Of a stretch of DNA of 64,000 nt, positions 1-10,985 are shown piece after piece. Every line of letters starts with the position of its first letter. Position 1 is the stretch's first letter. The stretch is taken from contig JAJEKV010000274.1 of NCBI GenBank assembly GCA_021234155.1, positions 62,001 to 126,000 on the forward strand, given 5' to 3'. The position numbers were made by a program, and so were the translations under genes. The notes beneath the pieces were generated by a model. That model had not been told where the DNA came from and searched no databases. It saw nothing but the letters and a program-made list of their open reading frames with translations. Origin of the DNA: Isoetes taiwanensis. Lineage: Eukaryota > Streptophyta > Lycopodiopsida > Isoetales > Isoetaceae.

Positions 1-720
<720 letters not shown>

Positions 721-1255
721 ATGATGGGAAATCTTGGATTAAAATGGAGGTAGTGGAAGTACCTCCATTTTAATCCAACAACACATGATCTCGAGTGAAT
801 TATTATTTTTAAACAATGAAGATAATATAACCTTTCTTTCAGTCTAGCTGCATGAAAATAGCGGTTTAACAATCTTCTTTTGTTTCTTCTATATGTTCAT
901 CTTTTTGAGTTGTGTTGCAGATAGCTCTTCTCTAGGAATATTCATTAAGTTTACTTGCATTCTCTTTTTGTCTGTATGTTGATATTCGAGAATGGGTGCA
1001 ATTGTTTGAGCAGTGAGGCAGATTTTCAAAATTGAAACGGATTACAGAGCTTGTTTAGAAATTGCAAAACAGGGGTTGCGGCTTCAAGAACTATAATTTT
1101 TTTCAAAAACTATAATTTTTTTTTGCTCTGTTCAATGGATAATCTTATTACAGTTCAGTCTGGTGTTCTAATTAAATCTTAGCTTTTATATAACGGCCGG
1201 AACAGAGCAGAGGGTGCCACCAAGTATAAGTTTGCTTGGAAATCTGAACCTCCAG
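721..1255. other. intergenic, no feature recognised
   Basis: AT-rich sequence after the ABCC remnant. A short inverted repeat at about 741-779 (complementary 'tggaggtag...acctccattttaatcca' type arms) is the only structure seen. No coding region is supported. Confidence 0.5.
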
Positions 1256-1267
1256 TTCATTACGTCT

Positions 1268-1412
1268 CGTAATTTACCGGCGGCGCGCATCACGCCCTTA
1301 AACGGCTTCTCGGCGGCGACTCGCGGCTCCGCCGCTCGTCGGCCGCCTCGACTAGCGGAGCCGCCTCGAAGCCCTACGGGGCGTAATGCAACGCCGCCGG
1401 TGAATTATGTAG
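1268..1412. repeat. GC-rich foldback element (MITE-like)
   Basis: A GC-rich island in AT-rich DNA that folds back on itself. The outer arms TAATTTACCGGCGGCG and CGCCGCCGGTGAATTA are near-perfect inverted repeats. The interior continues as an imperfect palindrome (CATCACGCCC on the left against GGGGCGTAATG on the right, and CGGCTCCGC against GCGGAGCCG). The open frame across it is a by-product of the composition. A TA dinucleotide borders both ends and could be a target duplication, but this is too short to assign a superfamily. Confidence 0.6.
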
Positions 1413-1714
1413 TCCATCGTTGGTGTCGATAAACCGAGCAATTCATAGATGCCATAGAGCTATACGATCATATTTCTCTGTCATTTGTCAATAGTCAATA
1501 GAACGTACTATAAGAGTTTTTAGTCAGACCCTACAATTATCAATATGCCTTGTGTAAGATATTCTCATCACATACACCATCGATTGACAAATAATCAATA
1601 GTTGTTATCCATGAACCGAGCAACTTTTCAAGCCCCACTACTACATTTAAGATACACAAATATCAAAATTAGGTCTATTTACCATGTATAAGCATACCAT
1701 TTAGGGAAAACTAC

Positions 1715-2465
1715 CAAAATGCCCCTATGAGTTTATGTAATTACCAAAATGCCCTTATGAGTTTCAAAATTACCAAAATGCCCCTGACTCAAATAAATGT
1801 ACAAATAAATTACCAATTTGCCCATACACACCAAACTTAATTTCCAAAATACCCCTACACACCAAACTTAAATACCAAAATGCCATTACATACTAATTCT
1901 GATCAATCTACACCAAATTTAATTATCAAATGCCCTATACATCAAACTTAATTACCAAAATACCCCTACACAGTCTTGTTGTGACACTTACAAGAAGCCA
2001 ATGTTTCCTGTGGTCACATGGTGATGCTATTGGAAGCATGTCACCACCAGCCATACGCAGACCTCTTAGACGTCTAAGACCTAAACGCATGTACACATGA
2101 GAAGAAGATGTAGAGAAGAGGAATATCTTTATGAAAGGTGTAATGGAAGAGACACAATGCATGTAGTTGTAGGGCTCCAATTCAGTGATGATTGTGACTT
2201 CTATAATCTCTTAAAACTTCTATTCTTGAGGCATTTCGTATAGATTGAGTAGGGTAAGTATGTAAGGGCATTTTGGTAATTAAGTTTAGTATGTAGGGGG
2301 TATTTTGGTAATTAAGTTTGGTGTGTAGGCATTTTAGTGATTAGTTTGGTGTAGATTGATCAAAATTGGTATGTAATGGCATTTTGGTATTTAAGTTTGG
2401 TGTGTAAGGGTATTTTAGTAATTAAGTTTGGTGTGTAGGGGCAAATTGGTAATTTATTTTATGTT
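1715..2465. repeat. long imperfect foldback built of short repeats
   Basis: The left arm (about 1,715-1,975) is a run of degenerate 28-32 bp units of the form AATTACCAAAATGCCCCTAC plus ACACCAAACTT. The right arm (about 2,243-2,462) carries the reverse complement of the same units, including the matching insertion with TGATCAATCTACACC on the left and GGTGTAGATTGATCA on the right. The spacer is about 265 bp of unrelated sequence. The transcript of either strand could form a long hairpin. No protein-coding capacity is supported. Confidence 0.75.
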
Positions 2466-2469
2466 TGCC

Positions 2470-3795
2470 CAATTCGTTTGGTATTTGGGGAGGGTATTCT
2501 GGCAATGGTGGGGATTAAGATTCTGGTATTGTATTGTATTCAAAATGGTATGTTTGTGCATGTGAGAGCTGCTTATTTGTTGCGGGGGTCAAGTTTCTAT
2601 TTGGGTGATGCGTTTGTGCTATTTTTTTTAAGTGTGGGCAATGGTTTGAGAAAGGAAATATTGGTCCGGTTTTGGAAGTTCAAATTTGTGTCGACATAGC
2701 AAAGGGTCGGAACTGTGGAGGCGGATGGTGTCGGCGAATTGCAAAGCGAGAGCCACGAGCGAGCCCGAAAGTGGCGCCTTCCATGCGCGGCGGTTTTTAT
2801 CGGGACATCTCCCACAGAGCTCGGTTTGTTCGGGCGGTGCAGAGCGTGTCGTGTATGATCCGAAAATTCCCAAAGATTCCGCACACAAATATGGCGGCGC
2901 TTGTGGTTCAGTGAAGGAAACATTGCCGCAAGTCGACAAATCCTCTCGCTTTGCAAAAGAGTTCTCAAAGTTGGTGAAGTATTGGCGGATGGCACCGCAA
3001 ATCCCGCAAAGAATCTATCGGGAGGGATGCAAGGCCGCAAGGGGTGAAGGTTAAAATTGAGAGGTCTCAAAGTTGGTGTAGAATTTGCAAGGATAGAGAA
3101 GGCGTGAAATGCAAAAGTGGAGGCTTGTGGTAACAAATGGGCAAAATTTTGATGGTCGCCGCTTGCTTGTAGCATTCATGCATTTATGCAGTAAGATGGC
3201 ATTGGAAGGGTTCGGTGAGGCCCGAGATGGCCGTGAGGAGGTTCAATCCTCCAGCCCCGTTAGGATTAATTGGGGATTAATTAGAATTTCTGCGGCCTCT
3301 TTGCTTCTCTCGCTTGGAACTTTTGGTACCGTGGGTTCAAATCCCACATGCTATCTTCACAAAGCAACAAAAGTAATCGGGAGGCTGTTTGTCAGCGCAG
3401 GGATCAGTAGATGGATTCCTCTTTGCTTCAACCATATGAGCGGTATGCAGATTACGCGCGGTCGCAGATGATGGAGCCGGGTAGTACGGGCCTATTTTAA
3501 ATTTTAAGGCCATGGCAGGCCAATGGTTGCTTCTGTTCGATGTGCACCTTTGAAATTTGTATGGGTCCTCGCGATCAAAAAACAGGAGGCCCTTGATGTG
3601 GCATTAAGGGAGGAATATTCCTCCCATCAACGGCTCCAAATGGAAATTGAAAACATCCCATAACACAATGTATAACCATTTTATACTGTATCTCTAACAC
3701 ACATCATATCCACGATTTGAGTAACAGTTTCTCTTCAGATCTAAAACAAATTATTAAAGATAGAAAGCCATAAATTGTTTATAGCATGAGCATCC
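2470..3795. other. unassigned, locally GC-rich stretch
   Basis: From about 2,690 to 3,480 base composition rises and open frames occur on both strands (longest 192 codons on the minus strand, 2,597-3,175). They overlap one another and match no family I know, so no gene is called. Two tRNA-like T-arm motifs (GAGGTTCAATCCTC near 3,238 and GTGGGTTCAAATCCCAC near 3,331) suggest tRNA-derived repeat remnants. 3,500-3,795 shows nothing. Confidence 0.4.
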
Positions 3796-3798
3796 TAA

Positions 3799-4081
3799 TA
3801 GCCGGTTCACATGCAGTGAAGGTGCCATCACCGTCGCGTAAAAAGGCTCACCCTTTTACATGCACCATCACCTGCCATTGCCAAATAGCACATGGCAAAA
3901 CAAGGCCCCTCTCCGGCAATGGTTGCATGTGAACCCAGGATGGGTTCACATGCACCATCGCGGCCTTCACCGTCATGCCACGCCCTTTTACGCCCACCAT
4001 CGCCATCGCCGACCATCACCAATTTGCAAAGGGTATAACAGGCCCCCCTCCGACCAGGGTGCATTGCATGTGAACCGGCTC
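3799..4081. mobile_element. dimeric Tourist/PIF-Harbinger-type MITE
   Basis: The outer ends are inverted repeats (left TAGCCGGTTCACATGCA, right TGCATGTGAACCGGCTC) flanked by a TAA target duplication at 3,796-3,798 and 4,082-4,084. At about 3,923-3,957 a right end (TGCATGTGAACCCA) and a left end (TGGGTTCACATGCA) meet back to back, so the element is two head-to-tail units of about 140 bp. A single unit lies at 59,291-59,431. The 3-bp TWA target duplication and GAGCC/GGCTC-type ends are typical of PIF/Harbinger MITEs. There is no coding capacity, so it would depend on a transposase elsewhere. Confidence 0.85.
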
Positions 4082-4084
4082 TAA

Positions 4085-4507
4085 ATGAAACACGTCAAAA
4101 TAAATGGACTAATAAATAAGCATGACAAATAGAGCATTTATTGGCAAACCGTTCCAGATGGTATCTCCTGTCGCCAAATCCTTAGAACACACTTCAAAAC
4201 ATTTGATAGATATGGCCTATCAAATGTGGAAATCATGTTAAAGGCATGAGCTTTGGTATAAGAAACCAAAGAACAAAGCAAGTCAGAAGCAACTCCGACT
4301 CAGCAATTGCCTTGATGTGGAGCAACAAAATGATTAGTCATAAAAGAATGTAGCCAAAGCATAATCTACCCATGTCTCATGGTTGATAAACAGGTAAAGG
4401 CCTGCATCATGCATTAATCCAATGAGCAGAGAAAAATCCACTTTTACAGTGGTTTCTTAACCTTTCATATACAAGCCAAACTTGCCACAACCAATTTCCA
4501 CAGCACT
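4085..4507. other. 3' flank of the DUF72 gene
   Basis: AT-rich sequence downstream of the minus-strand DUF72 stop codon. It presumably holds that gene's 3' untranslated region. No other feature is seen. Confidence 0.4.
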
Positions 4508-4714
4508 TCAATTTTTCAGAATCATATCACGTAAAGTGAGAGCATTAAATACCGCATATCCAGAAGTATCATTGTTGAAGTACGCATAAACATTTACACC
4601 TTTATCGAGTTGATCAATAATCCACATAGCATGCTCTTGTAGTTCAATGGTAGTGTACATGTTTCGATAGTCATACCCATGGAACCGAAGGTACACCCAA
4701 TCTGCTGTAACAAC
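4508..4714 (-). CDS. DUF72 protein, last exon
   Basis: C-terminal exon of the DUF72 (COG1801/YecE-like) gene on the minus strand. It follows acceptor CAATACAG and begins VVTADWVYLRFHG, the conserved 'Y(V/L)RFHG' block of the family. It continues with DQLDKGVNVYAYFNND, the usual 'vYvyFNND..G.A..NA..L' segment, and ends at the stop at 4,508. The intron before it runs 4,715-4,810 and phases join cleanly (HPK then VVTADW). DUF72 proteins have a TIM-barrel-like fold and no firmly established reaction. This exon retains the expected motifs without stops, so the gene may be functional. Confidence 0.85.
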   Translation of the reverse strand, partial: VVTADWVYLRFHGYDYRNMYTTIELQEHAMWIIDQLDKGVNVYAYFNNDTSGYAVFNALTLRDMILKN

Positions 4715-4810
4715 CTGTATTGCAGAAGGATAACTCATTAAACACATAGCTCCTTTTTACTCATACAAGCAAGAAAACAAACTTCGGATCTCATGGTAAA
4801 ACATACTTAC

Positions 4811-5002
4811 TTTTGGGTGACAGAAAGGAATATCCTTGTGATCATGAATGCACAAGGCAATATTTTTGTTGCTTAAAAGTTTGTATATATCATCACAGAG
4901 CCACCTTGGGTCTCTTACTTCAACAGCCCAACGTTGTCCACAAGGGATCAGCTCAAGAAATGATTTCAAACGTTCAACGTTCACTTCAAACTTTGGTGGA
5001 AG
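4811..5002 (-). CDS. DUF72 protein, third visible exon
   Basis: Minus-strand exon bounded by acceptor TTTTGTAG and donor AAA|GTAAGT. It encodes LPPKFEVNVERLKSFLELIP, then WAVEVRDPRWL and ALCIHDHKDIPFCHPK. This matches the middle of DUF72 proteins: 'vQLPPsf..n.erL..FL..lp....ava.EfRh.sW' followed by the 'ls.cI.D' strand. The reading frame joins the previous exon (GPILVQ then LPPKFEV) and the next one without a break, which supports the splice sites. Confidence 0.85.
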
Positions 5003-5326
5003 CTACAAAACAAGGGAAGCAATAAAGAATTGGTAAAAAAGAAATGCATGAATGGTCACTCTCCTTGCCTATGCAAAATCGGAAAAATAATTGTTATTTC
5101 AGAAGTGAGTTTGACCATTCCATGAGGTAAACTCACAGCAACGAATAGCTAAATAATTGTGTTGCTATACATAAACTCCATAACATTTCCAACAATTTGA
5201 AGGCCTAGTAGCAAACTCTTAGACTTAACTAATATTTCCTACATGTTAAATCAGGGAACGCACAAAACATGAACTTCTTGACTGGATTCCCACATAAATA
5301 TACCACTTTGAAGCCATGGGTTGTAC

Positions 5327-5432
5327 CTGCACAAGGATAGGACCAATAAATTCTGCTAGAGGCAGTACCCGTTCAACAAAAAGATGGACATGTCCCTCTG
5401 GATCTTTCAGCCGTTTCATGTGTGTTCCAAAT
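5327..5432 (-). CDS. DUF72 protein, second visible exon
   Basis: Minus-strand exon from acceptor TGGATTTAG to donor GTGCAG|GTACAA. It encodes FGTHMKRLKDPEGHVHLFVE followed by RVLPLAEFIGPILVQ, corresponding to the DUF72 stretch 'THkkrL.dp.e.l..Fl.r...L...lGpiLvQ'. The exon before it ends in ALKYS, so the join restores the family motif 'f.fAvKaSRf.TH'. The 93-bp intron after 5,432 has canonical ends. Confidence 0.85.
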
Positions 5433-5525
5433 CTAAATCCAAACAAAAAACTTAGAAATGATGCAAAATTATATCTCCAGAAGGTAAGGTGCGCCATGAA
5501 CTTTGAGCAAGGCAAGAAACTAAAC

Positions 5526-5916
5526 CTGCTGTACTTGAGCGCATAGCAAAACCCTGGAGGTGCTTGATCATGCCAGCTTTGAAAGACCTCGGATTTAGGC
5601 AGGCGATAGAATGTGTTGTTGATTTCAACTGTATCAAAGAGGAAAGAGTATAGCCTAAACCAGTCCTTCTGCTGCACCCCCTTTGGATATACAACTTTTT
5701 TCCAATGGTTATATACATACCCAGATGTTCCTATCCTTAATTTTCCTCTTCCTTCCCTTGAATCTTCCGGTGCCATCCATGGTTTGCCACTACATATCAA
5801 CTCTTGGATAGAGGTATTAACATGTTCTATTTCTTTTGCTTCAGATTCCAGTGTATGTCTTGTTTGACTGATATGTTCAACCTTTACTTTTGCCTCTGAC
5901 TGGGTGACTGCCTTTG
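5526..5916 (-). CDS. DUF72 protein, first visible exon
   Basis: Minus-strand exon with the DUF72 N-terminal motifs in order: KLRIGTSGYVYNHWKKVVYP, then WFRLYSFLFDTVEINNTFYR, then LPKSEVFQSWHDQAPPGFCY. About 65 charged, helix-prone residues (MAPEDS and earlier) precede the domain. No ATG starts this frame: the open frame runs to a TTG, and a pyrimidine-rich tract ending in GGCAG just upstream looks like a splice acceptor. At least one exon must therefore lie further upstream (higher coordinates). It was not identified. A cluster of acceptor/donor-bounded minus-strand pieces at 9.9-16 kb could contain it, but nothing proves the link. Confidence 0.8.
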
Positions 5917-7200
5917 CTGCCAATAACAGACAGAGACATGGAGATTAAGCATTACTATACTTAAAGGGCAGACAAGTAAATGGAACAATGATTTTTAAGG
6001 AGAATTCCCATACTTGAGATAGGAGCTGGAAGAGGATGTATGTTAGAAGAGCCCCTAGAAGCTTATTTCAATAAAAAACTGGCATGACCCAGTTATAGAG
6101 GTAACAGAATGAGGTAAAAAAAAGAATCTTATTTGCTATGACAAGCAATTTATGTTATTGAAGTAAAAAAGAAAGAAGAAATCAATGGTCATCGCCATAA
6201 ATTTCTTATCACTGTGCATTGCCCATTACTACCATAGTCAGGTCCAAACTTGGACATTCCCCTCTGGTGTTAAAGACACGTTAAAACTTGCAGATCTAGA
6301 TCTTCAAAAGGGTACCATTATCCACCATAATTATCTAACTAAATCGTTTAGAAGTTGCTGATCCATATCTTCAAAAGGATCACCATCCATCATGCTTATC
6401 TAAATGAATAATAGCAATAATAAGCAAGTTCAGTGCCGAGCCCAATTGAATTACTCTTATAAGTTGACATAGTGACCTTTCGCCAAAAGAAATTTGTCAA
6501 TTGAATAAAGTGCGATGCGGGCAGGCATCCTGTGTCATCTAAAAGAAATTCCTCCTATCCTGTAGTTTTACATATAAGATGCAACTGACTGGGCCGTGCT
6601 GTAGAAATGTGATGTTACCTAGGGCAAAATATACAACAAATCCTTCAAGAACGAGTTCAAACGTTAGAAAACCCAACCTTGTGACGAGACTATAGCTGAA
6701 TTATCCTTTTTGAAACATCTTTTTCGCTTTGCGATGTTGGATCGTTTCCTGCAGTACTGGATGGGCCACGAAATTAGGTCAGTGGACATTGTTGCTCATC
6801 CATATTAGCGGCAAATTCAAACAAGAAAAGATGAAATGCTATGTGTCGTTGTACATGTCCTCCACTCGTTCAAAAATAAGTGTATTTTTCGTGGTCAACT
6901 ACTGGCTTATTATTTTTAAGATATCGAATAGCATTAAGGATTTTTAATCCCACCATGAACTAGCCAGGAGGTTGTGTTCCATGGAGGTTTCCATCATAGG
7001 GGAGGGGCAGGAATAATGTTGCATATTCTATATTCTGTCAATCTATCAATCTATCCATATGATAAGAAATTTTTATGCAAATCCGAATGCAAATGTGCCT
7101 TCAGATGAATTGTAGACAACGATAAGATCTTTTTAACAAGTCTAACTAAAATCACATGATTTTAAGATCGCAGCATTAAATTATCACATATTTTTCTACT
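5917..7200. other. presumed 5' intron/flank of the DUF72 gene
   Basis: AT-rich, no convincing coding region on either strand. It probably includes the intron upstream of the first visible DUF72 exon. The short open frame at 6,729-6,947 (+) matches nothing known to me. Confidence 0.4.
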
Positions 7201-7203
7201 ATT

Positions 7204-8802
7204 ATGGTCAGCTCTCTCTTTGCAAAACTGTTGGCTGGCATCCTTGAGCAGAGGCTGACAATATGGGCAGAGGAGGCAGATGTGCGAGCTCTCACACAGG
7301 CAGGTTTTCGGCCCAGGCATTCCACCATTGATCATATCTTCACTCTGCGCACATTGATTGAGGATAGCAGGAATCACCGACAAAACCTGTACTGTTGTTT
7401 CGTGGACTTCGCAAAAGCTTTTGACACAGTGCCCCGGGACAAGTTATGGGACAGACTGCGGCAGTTGGGGACTCCCCGTGACTTGCAGAATACAGTGTAT
7501 AGGCTATACGAGACATGCTCAGGCCGTATCACATCGTCAGAACAGCCGGTAATCAGTAGTATTGGAGTGCGTCGAGATTGCCCCCTCTCCCCCACACTCT
7601 TTCGCCTGTACATTGACTAGCTGGAAGATTGGCTCTCTGAGCATGGAGGTGCGGGCGCCCATCTCATGCATCACACAATCCGGCAACTCATATATGCTGA
7701 CGATGTCAACCTCCTGGCCTATACTCCAGAGGACATGCAACGTCACCTGGATGCTCTTGACACTTTTTGCCGATTCACCAGCATGCGGGTTAACTTGGCC
7801 AAAACTAGGGTGCTGCTAGTTTCATCATCCCGTCAGCCGAGGCTTCCCTCATTCACTTACCAGGGACAGGATGTAGAGGTGGCTCCGACCTACAAGTACT
7901 TGGGGATTGAGTTCTCTACTACTACCCATTGGGATGCTGCCATCAGATTGCGGGTCACGGCAGGATGGAAAACACTATATGCCATGCAGAACAACAGCCA
8001 CAAGGTAGAGTTGTATGCCTGGGGCCACCACCACACACTTGTTTAGGGCATTGGTCGAGCCGGTCCTTTATATGGGGCGAAGTGTGGGTCCGGTGATATC
8101 CCTCAACACTGGAATGACCTCGGCAAAAGTGCGAAAAGCCTTCTTGGCACGAGCCCTTGGGGTAAAGTCCACAGTTCCATACCAGATCCTACTCCAGGAG
8201 ACAGGTTTTCTACCCCTTCAACGGGCTGCATTGGAACGCCATATCATTTACTTCCATAAGGTGGTCACTGTGGGTGATACACGTTTGCCCAATCTTGCTT
8301 TGGCCATGGCAATGGGTCCTCAAACGCTGAAAAGCCTCTTTGGAAGGACAAGCAAGCTCAGTGGTTCTCACGCTGAGGTGTACAGGCAAACAGATGCGTG
8401 CATGTCAGGACAAAGAAAGATCACAAGGCACTTAAGTTGTACCTAGATGCTACCTTCCTTCGCAAGCTCTGGGATGCAGATGCTCTGACGCATGTTAAGC
8501 TGGCACACTATCAGCAGCAAGTCAATCCCAGGCTCACGAGAGGCCCACACTAGTACTTGTACACCCAGTTGCCCATGAAGAAGCGCAGGCTTATAGCTTC
8601 CATTCGCACGGGTGCACATCGCCTCTGCATTGAGACAGGACGTTGGGCTCGGGAAGCACGAGAGCAAAGGCTTTGCCAGTGTTGCCACCAGGGCGCCATT
8701 GAGGATGAATGTCATGCCCTCCAGATTTGCCCAGCGTTTTCCCATATCAGAGAGCGATATGTTCGATTACTAGTGCATGGCCAACCGTTCATGCTTTATT
8801 GA
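7204..8802 (+). pseudogene. LINE reverse transcriptase (family 1), broken
   Basis: Degenerate ORF2 of the LINE. Pieces at 7,204-7,620, 7,622-8,046, 8,015-8,446 and 8,557-8,802 lie in successive frames and together cover RT fingers, palm (VDFAKAFDTVP; YADD), thumb and a C-terminal zinc-knuckle region of the zf-RVT kind (CQCC...H...CP). No endonuclease is present because the copy is 5'-truncated, the usual result of incomplete target-primed reverse transcription. The 3' third matches the copy at 17,352-18,144 closely. Confidence 0.85.
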
Positions 8803-8924
8803 ATACGGTGTCAGTGGGTTTGTTGGGGTCATACCTCCAGGAGGTTATGGATGCACAGACTCAGTTGTGTCCTCTGAGACGATATTGAACTGTCCTACAC
8901 AATTGCACAGCATGCCAGCAAACC

Positions 8925-8991
8925 TATTACTGCTAAGGTTTTTCCCTCGAAAACCCTTCGGGGCGGGGGTTTTTTAATCCTGTCAGTAATA
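8925..8991 (+). other. LINE 3'-UTR hairpin, copy 1
   Basis: TATTACTG (8,925-8,932) pairs with CAGTAATA (8,984-8,991). Inside it lies the conserved core CCCTCGAAAACCC, TTCG loop, GGGCGGGGGTTTTTTAA. The same architecture recurs at 17,995-18,061, 46,664-46,737 and, reversed, 20,365-20,445. Confidence 0.75.
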
Positions 8992-9080
8992 CGCTTGCTG
9001 CTCTCTTTTTGTTTGAGTCCCATAGGCCAGTAGGTCTCCGTGGACGCTAAAAATCTATTCTATTCTATTCTATTCTATTC

Positions 9081-9825
9081 TTAAAATTTTAAGAGTTTCA
9101 AACAATATAACTTTACATCAGCAACTTCAATTCTAATAATCTTATACTTGTTCGAAAGCTCTCATCGTTATCTCCGATTTATTTGGAGGGCAAATTTGCA
9201 TTCGGATTTTCATAGAAAAGTTATTATCATTTTGACCAAAATGCCCCTGATTGAGGGGCATTTCCATAATTTTAGCAAATAATAAGGGTATTTCGGTAAC
9301 TTTCCCTTCGTAGAAAGGCATAAGGGCAACCGCAAAAGAAAAACTATGTGGACCAGCCGACTTTTAGGATAAAAAGTGCTCTCCCTATACATCCAAGGAA
9401 GAAAAGTTATATAGACTCATTGCCAGCCAATAGAATAGAATAGGATGGATGGGTAGTATATTTACGTCATGCCACATTGGCAGTATAATTTCAATTGTCT
9501 ACAAAATTAAATCTCATGCACAAAATGGTTTTGAGATCCAGAGCCATGACGGCATTTTTTGTGGTGGTATTTAAAGCCCTTCATGCCCTTGCAACATCAA
9601 AATGCCATGGTTCAGTGTTGTTCTTCTAACATCAAAATGCTATGGTCAAAACCATGGTTGAGGTCAATTCTGATACGTATTTTGTCACTTTCATCTATAT
9701 TGCAAGATTTGAATTTGCAATTTTGAACTTAAAGATACCAATCGGTGATTTTTGCACAACTGATGTTTTTACATGTCTAGATTGAAATGAAGACTATCTT
9801 TGAAAATGAATCTATGATTGTCAAA
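9081..9825. other. AT-rich flank, no feature
   Basis: No coding sequence is supported. A short 'ATGCCCCTGATTGAGGGGCAT' type inverted repeat near 9,240-9,263 is the only structure noticed. Confidence 0.4.
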
Positions 9826-9922
9826 TTGTCACCGGAAACCAAAAAAACGGCGTTACATCGCTGGAAAAAGCGTTAGCGCCGGCGTGAGCGCACCGCCTCA
9901 AAAACGTTTTAAATAAGTAGAT
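9826..9922. repeat. dispersed GC-rich short repeat, copy 1
   Basis: A roughly 95-bp segment with core GCGTTAGCGCCGGCGTGAGC, ending TTTTAAATAAGTAGAT. Nearly the same sequence occurs at 16,134-16,230 and a shorter version at 60,031-60,083. It is flanked by unrelated DNA in each case, so it behaves as a mobile or retroposed unit. I do not recognise the family. Confidence 0.7.
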
Positions 9923-9955
9923 AGCAGACTGCAAATATAGGCTTACCTATAATGC

Positions 9956-10020
9956 CTGAGACAGTTTGTAGAGGAGCTCCAAGTAAAACCAAGATGTATA
10001 TGCCTATGAAAACTGCTTCA
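9956..10020 (-). other. possible exon of a hydrophobic segment
   Basis: Minus-strand stretch bounded by acceptor TATTGAAGCAG and donor ATAG|GTAAGC. In one frame it reads VFIGIYILVLLGAPLQTVSG, a plausible membrane helix. It may belong to an unidentified minus-strand gene with other exon-like pieces near 15.65-15.86 kb. Evidence is limited to the splice-like borders and the open frame. Confidence 0.3.
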
Positions 10021-10985
10021 ATAGACAGGATTGAGAGATTAAGATGATAGTATGAAGTACAATTTCCTAGAAACTTAAAAGAACACCTCTAATAAAAGTA
10101 AACCTTCGGAGAAAATGTGGAGCTGGATTCTAAAACATGCACTTAAAGGCAAACATGCAACATGCAATGACCTTCCTTCTGCTGCAAGCTCACTTCCTCT
10201 CTTAATGCTGCAAGCTATCCTGATGGCCAAACAAAATGCCAAAAATCAGCCCCTGAACCACTTAAAAAATAATGCCTGGACAATCATATTTGGGCGAAAC
10301 CTTCAAACGCTCATCTCATGCAACTGCTTTGGAAGGATCCATCTGCAGAAAGAAAAGAAGAAAAAATGTGGTCAAAGAGCAGGAAAAAAATGGGAAAAAG
10401 AAACCCATCGAGCACCGGAATTGAGCATGGGAGCTTACCTTTTTTTGGATTGGACACTTGCAGCTAATGCATGATCTCAAATGCATCTGCAAGGATGTCC
10501 TTCATGGGAAAAGATCCTCCAAACCCCTGCCTGTAATTTGACGAAAATAACCCAAAGCATTCTATAAGCAAGGGATGATGATTCAAAATTGGGTTAAGGT
10601 TTCTGATCACGGTTGTGAAGGCAAAAGCGATCCGCCAAGAAGTGTTGATTTTGATCTGCATATTCAACAAAAAACAATATATTACATATATGTGGAAGTC
10701 ACGAAAGTCATGGAAATACATACAAATCGGCCGCAATAAAAACAAACGCCGATAGAAAGGGGCAGAAACGAGCAGCCGTTAACTATAACTGGGATGGGAA
10801 AATTTTGAAATTTGAAATTCAAATCATGAAAGGCGGTGAAGGGAAACGCCAGAACGGATAAATAACGAAACATAATATAACAGCCCACGGAAGAGAGGCA
10901 AGATACAGGAAAACACAGAAGAGAGCAAGCGGCGGGAAAAAAAGGGTTCGGCGAAGCGGTATAACCACAGCAAGGGGAGGGAGGA

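Larger units (their letters stand above)
7201..9080 (+). mobile_element. 5'-truncated LINE copy, family 1, (TATTC)n tail
   Basis: A non-LTR retrotransposon copy starting inside the reverse transcriptase domain and running to a (TATTC)n tail at about 9,055-9,080. RT motifs in order: AGFRPRHSTIDH, CCFVDFAKAFDTVPRDKLWD (motif A), DCPLSPTLF (motif B end) and IYADDVNLL (motif C, catalytic DD). C-terminal to RT comes a CCHC-like knuckle (RLCQCCHQGAIEDECHALQI). The frame is interrupted by a TAG after RLYID (7,618), a shift near 8,020 and further stops at about 8,440 and 8,552, so it is inactive. The 3' untranslated region carries a hairpin (8,925-8,991) and a conserved CATAGGCC...GGTCTCCGTGGACG block before the tail. 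Confidence 0.9.

Noticed and set aside
1214-1432. 72-codon plus-strand ORF
   Set aside because: It lies across the GC-rich foldback and is explained by the palindrome.
2597-3175. 192-codon minus-strand ORF as a gene
   Set aside because: Several long frames overlap on both strands in this GC-richer patch, the composition is low-complexity-like (Pro/Ser/Leu), and no motif is recognisable.
3325-3360. tRNA gene suggested by the T-arm GTGGGTTCAAATCCCAC
   Set aside because: No acceptor stem, D-arm or anticodon arm can be paired around it at the right distances.
8940-8985. Bacterial-type terminator (GC stem followed by T6)
   Set aside because: The window is eukaryotic and the structure recurs at LINE 3' ends, so a retroelement RNA structure is the better reading.
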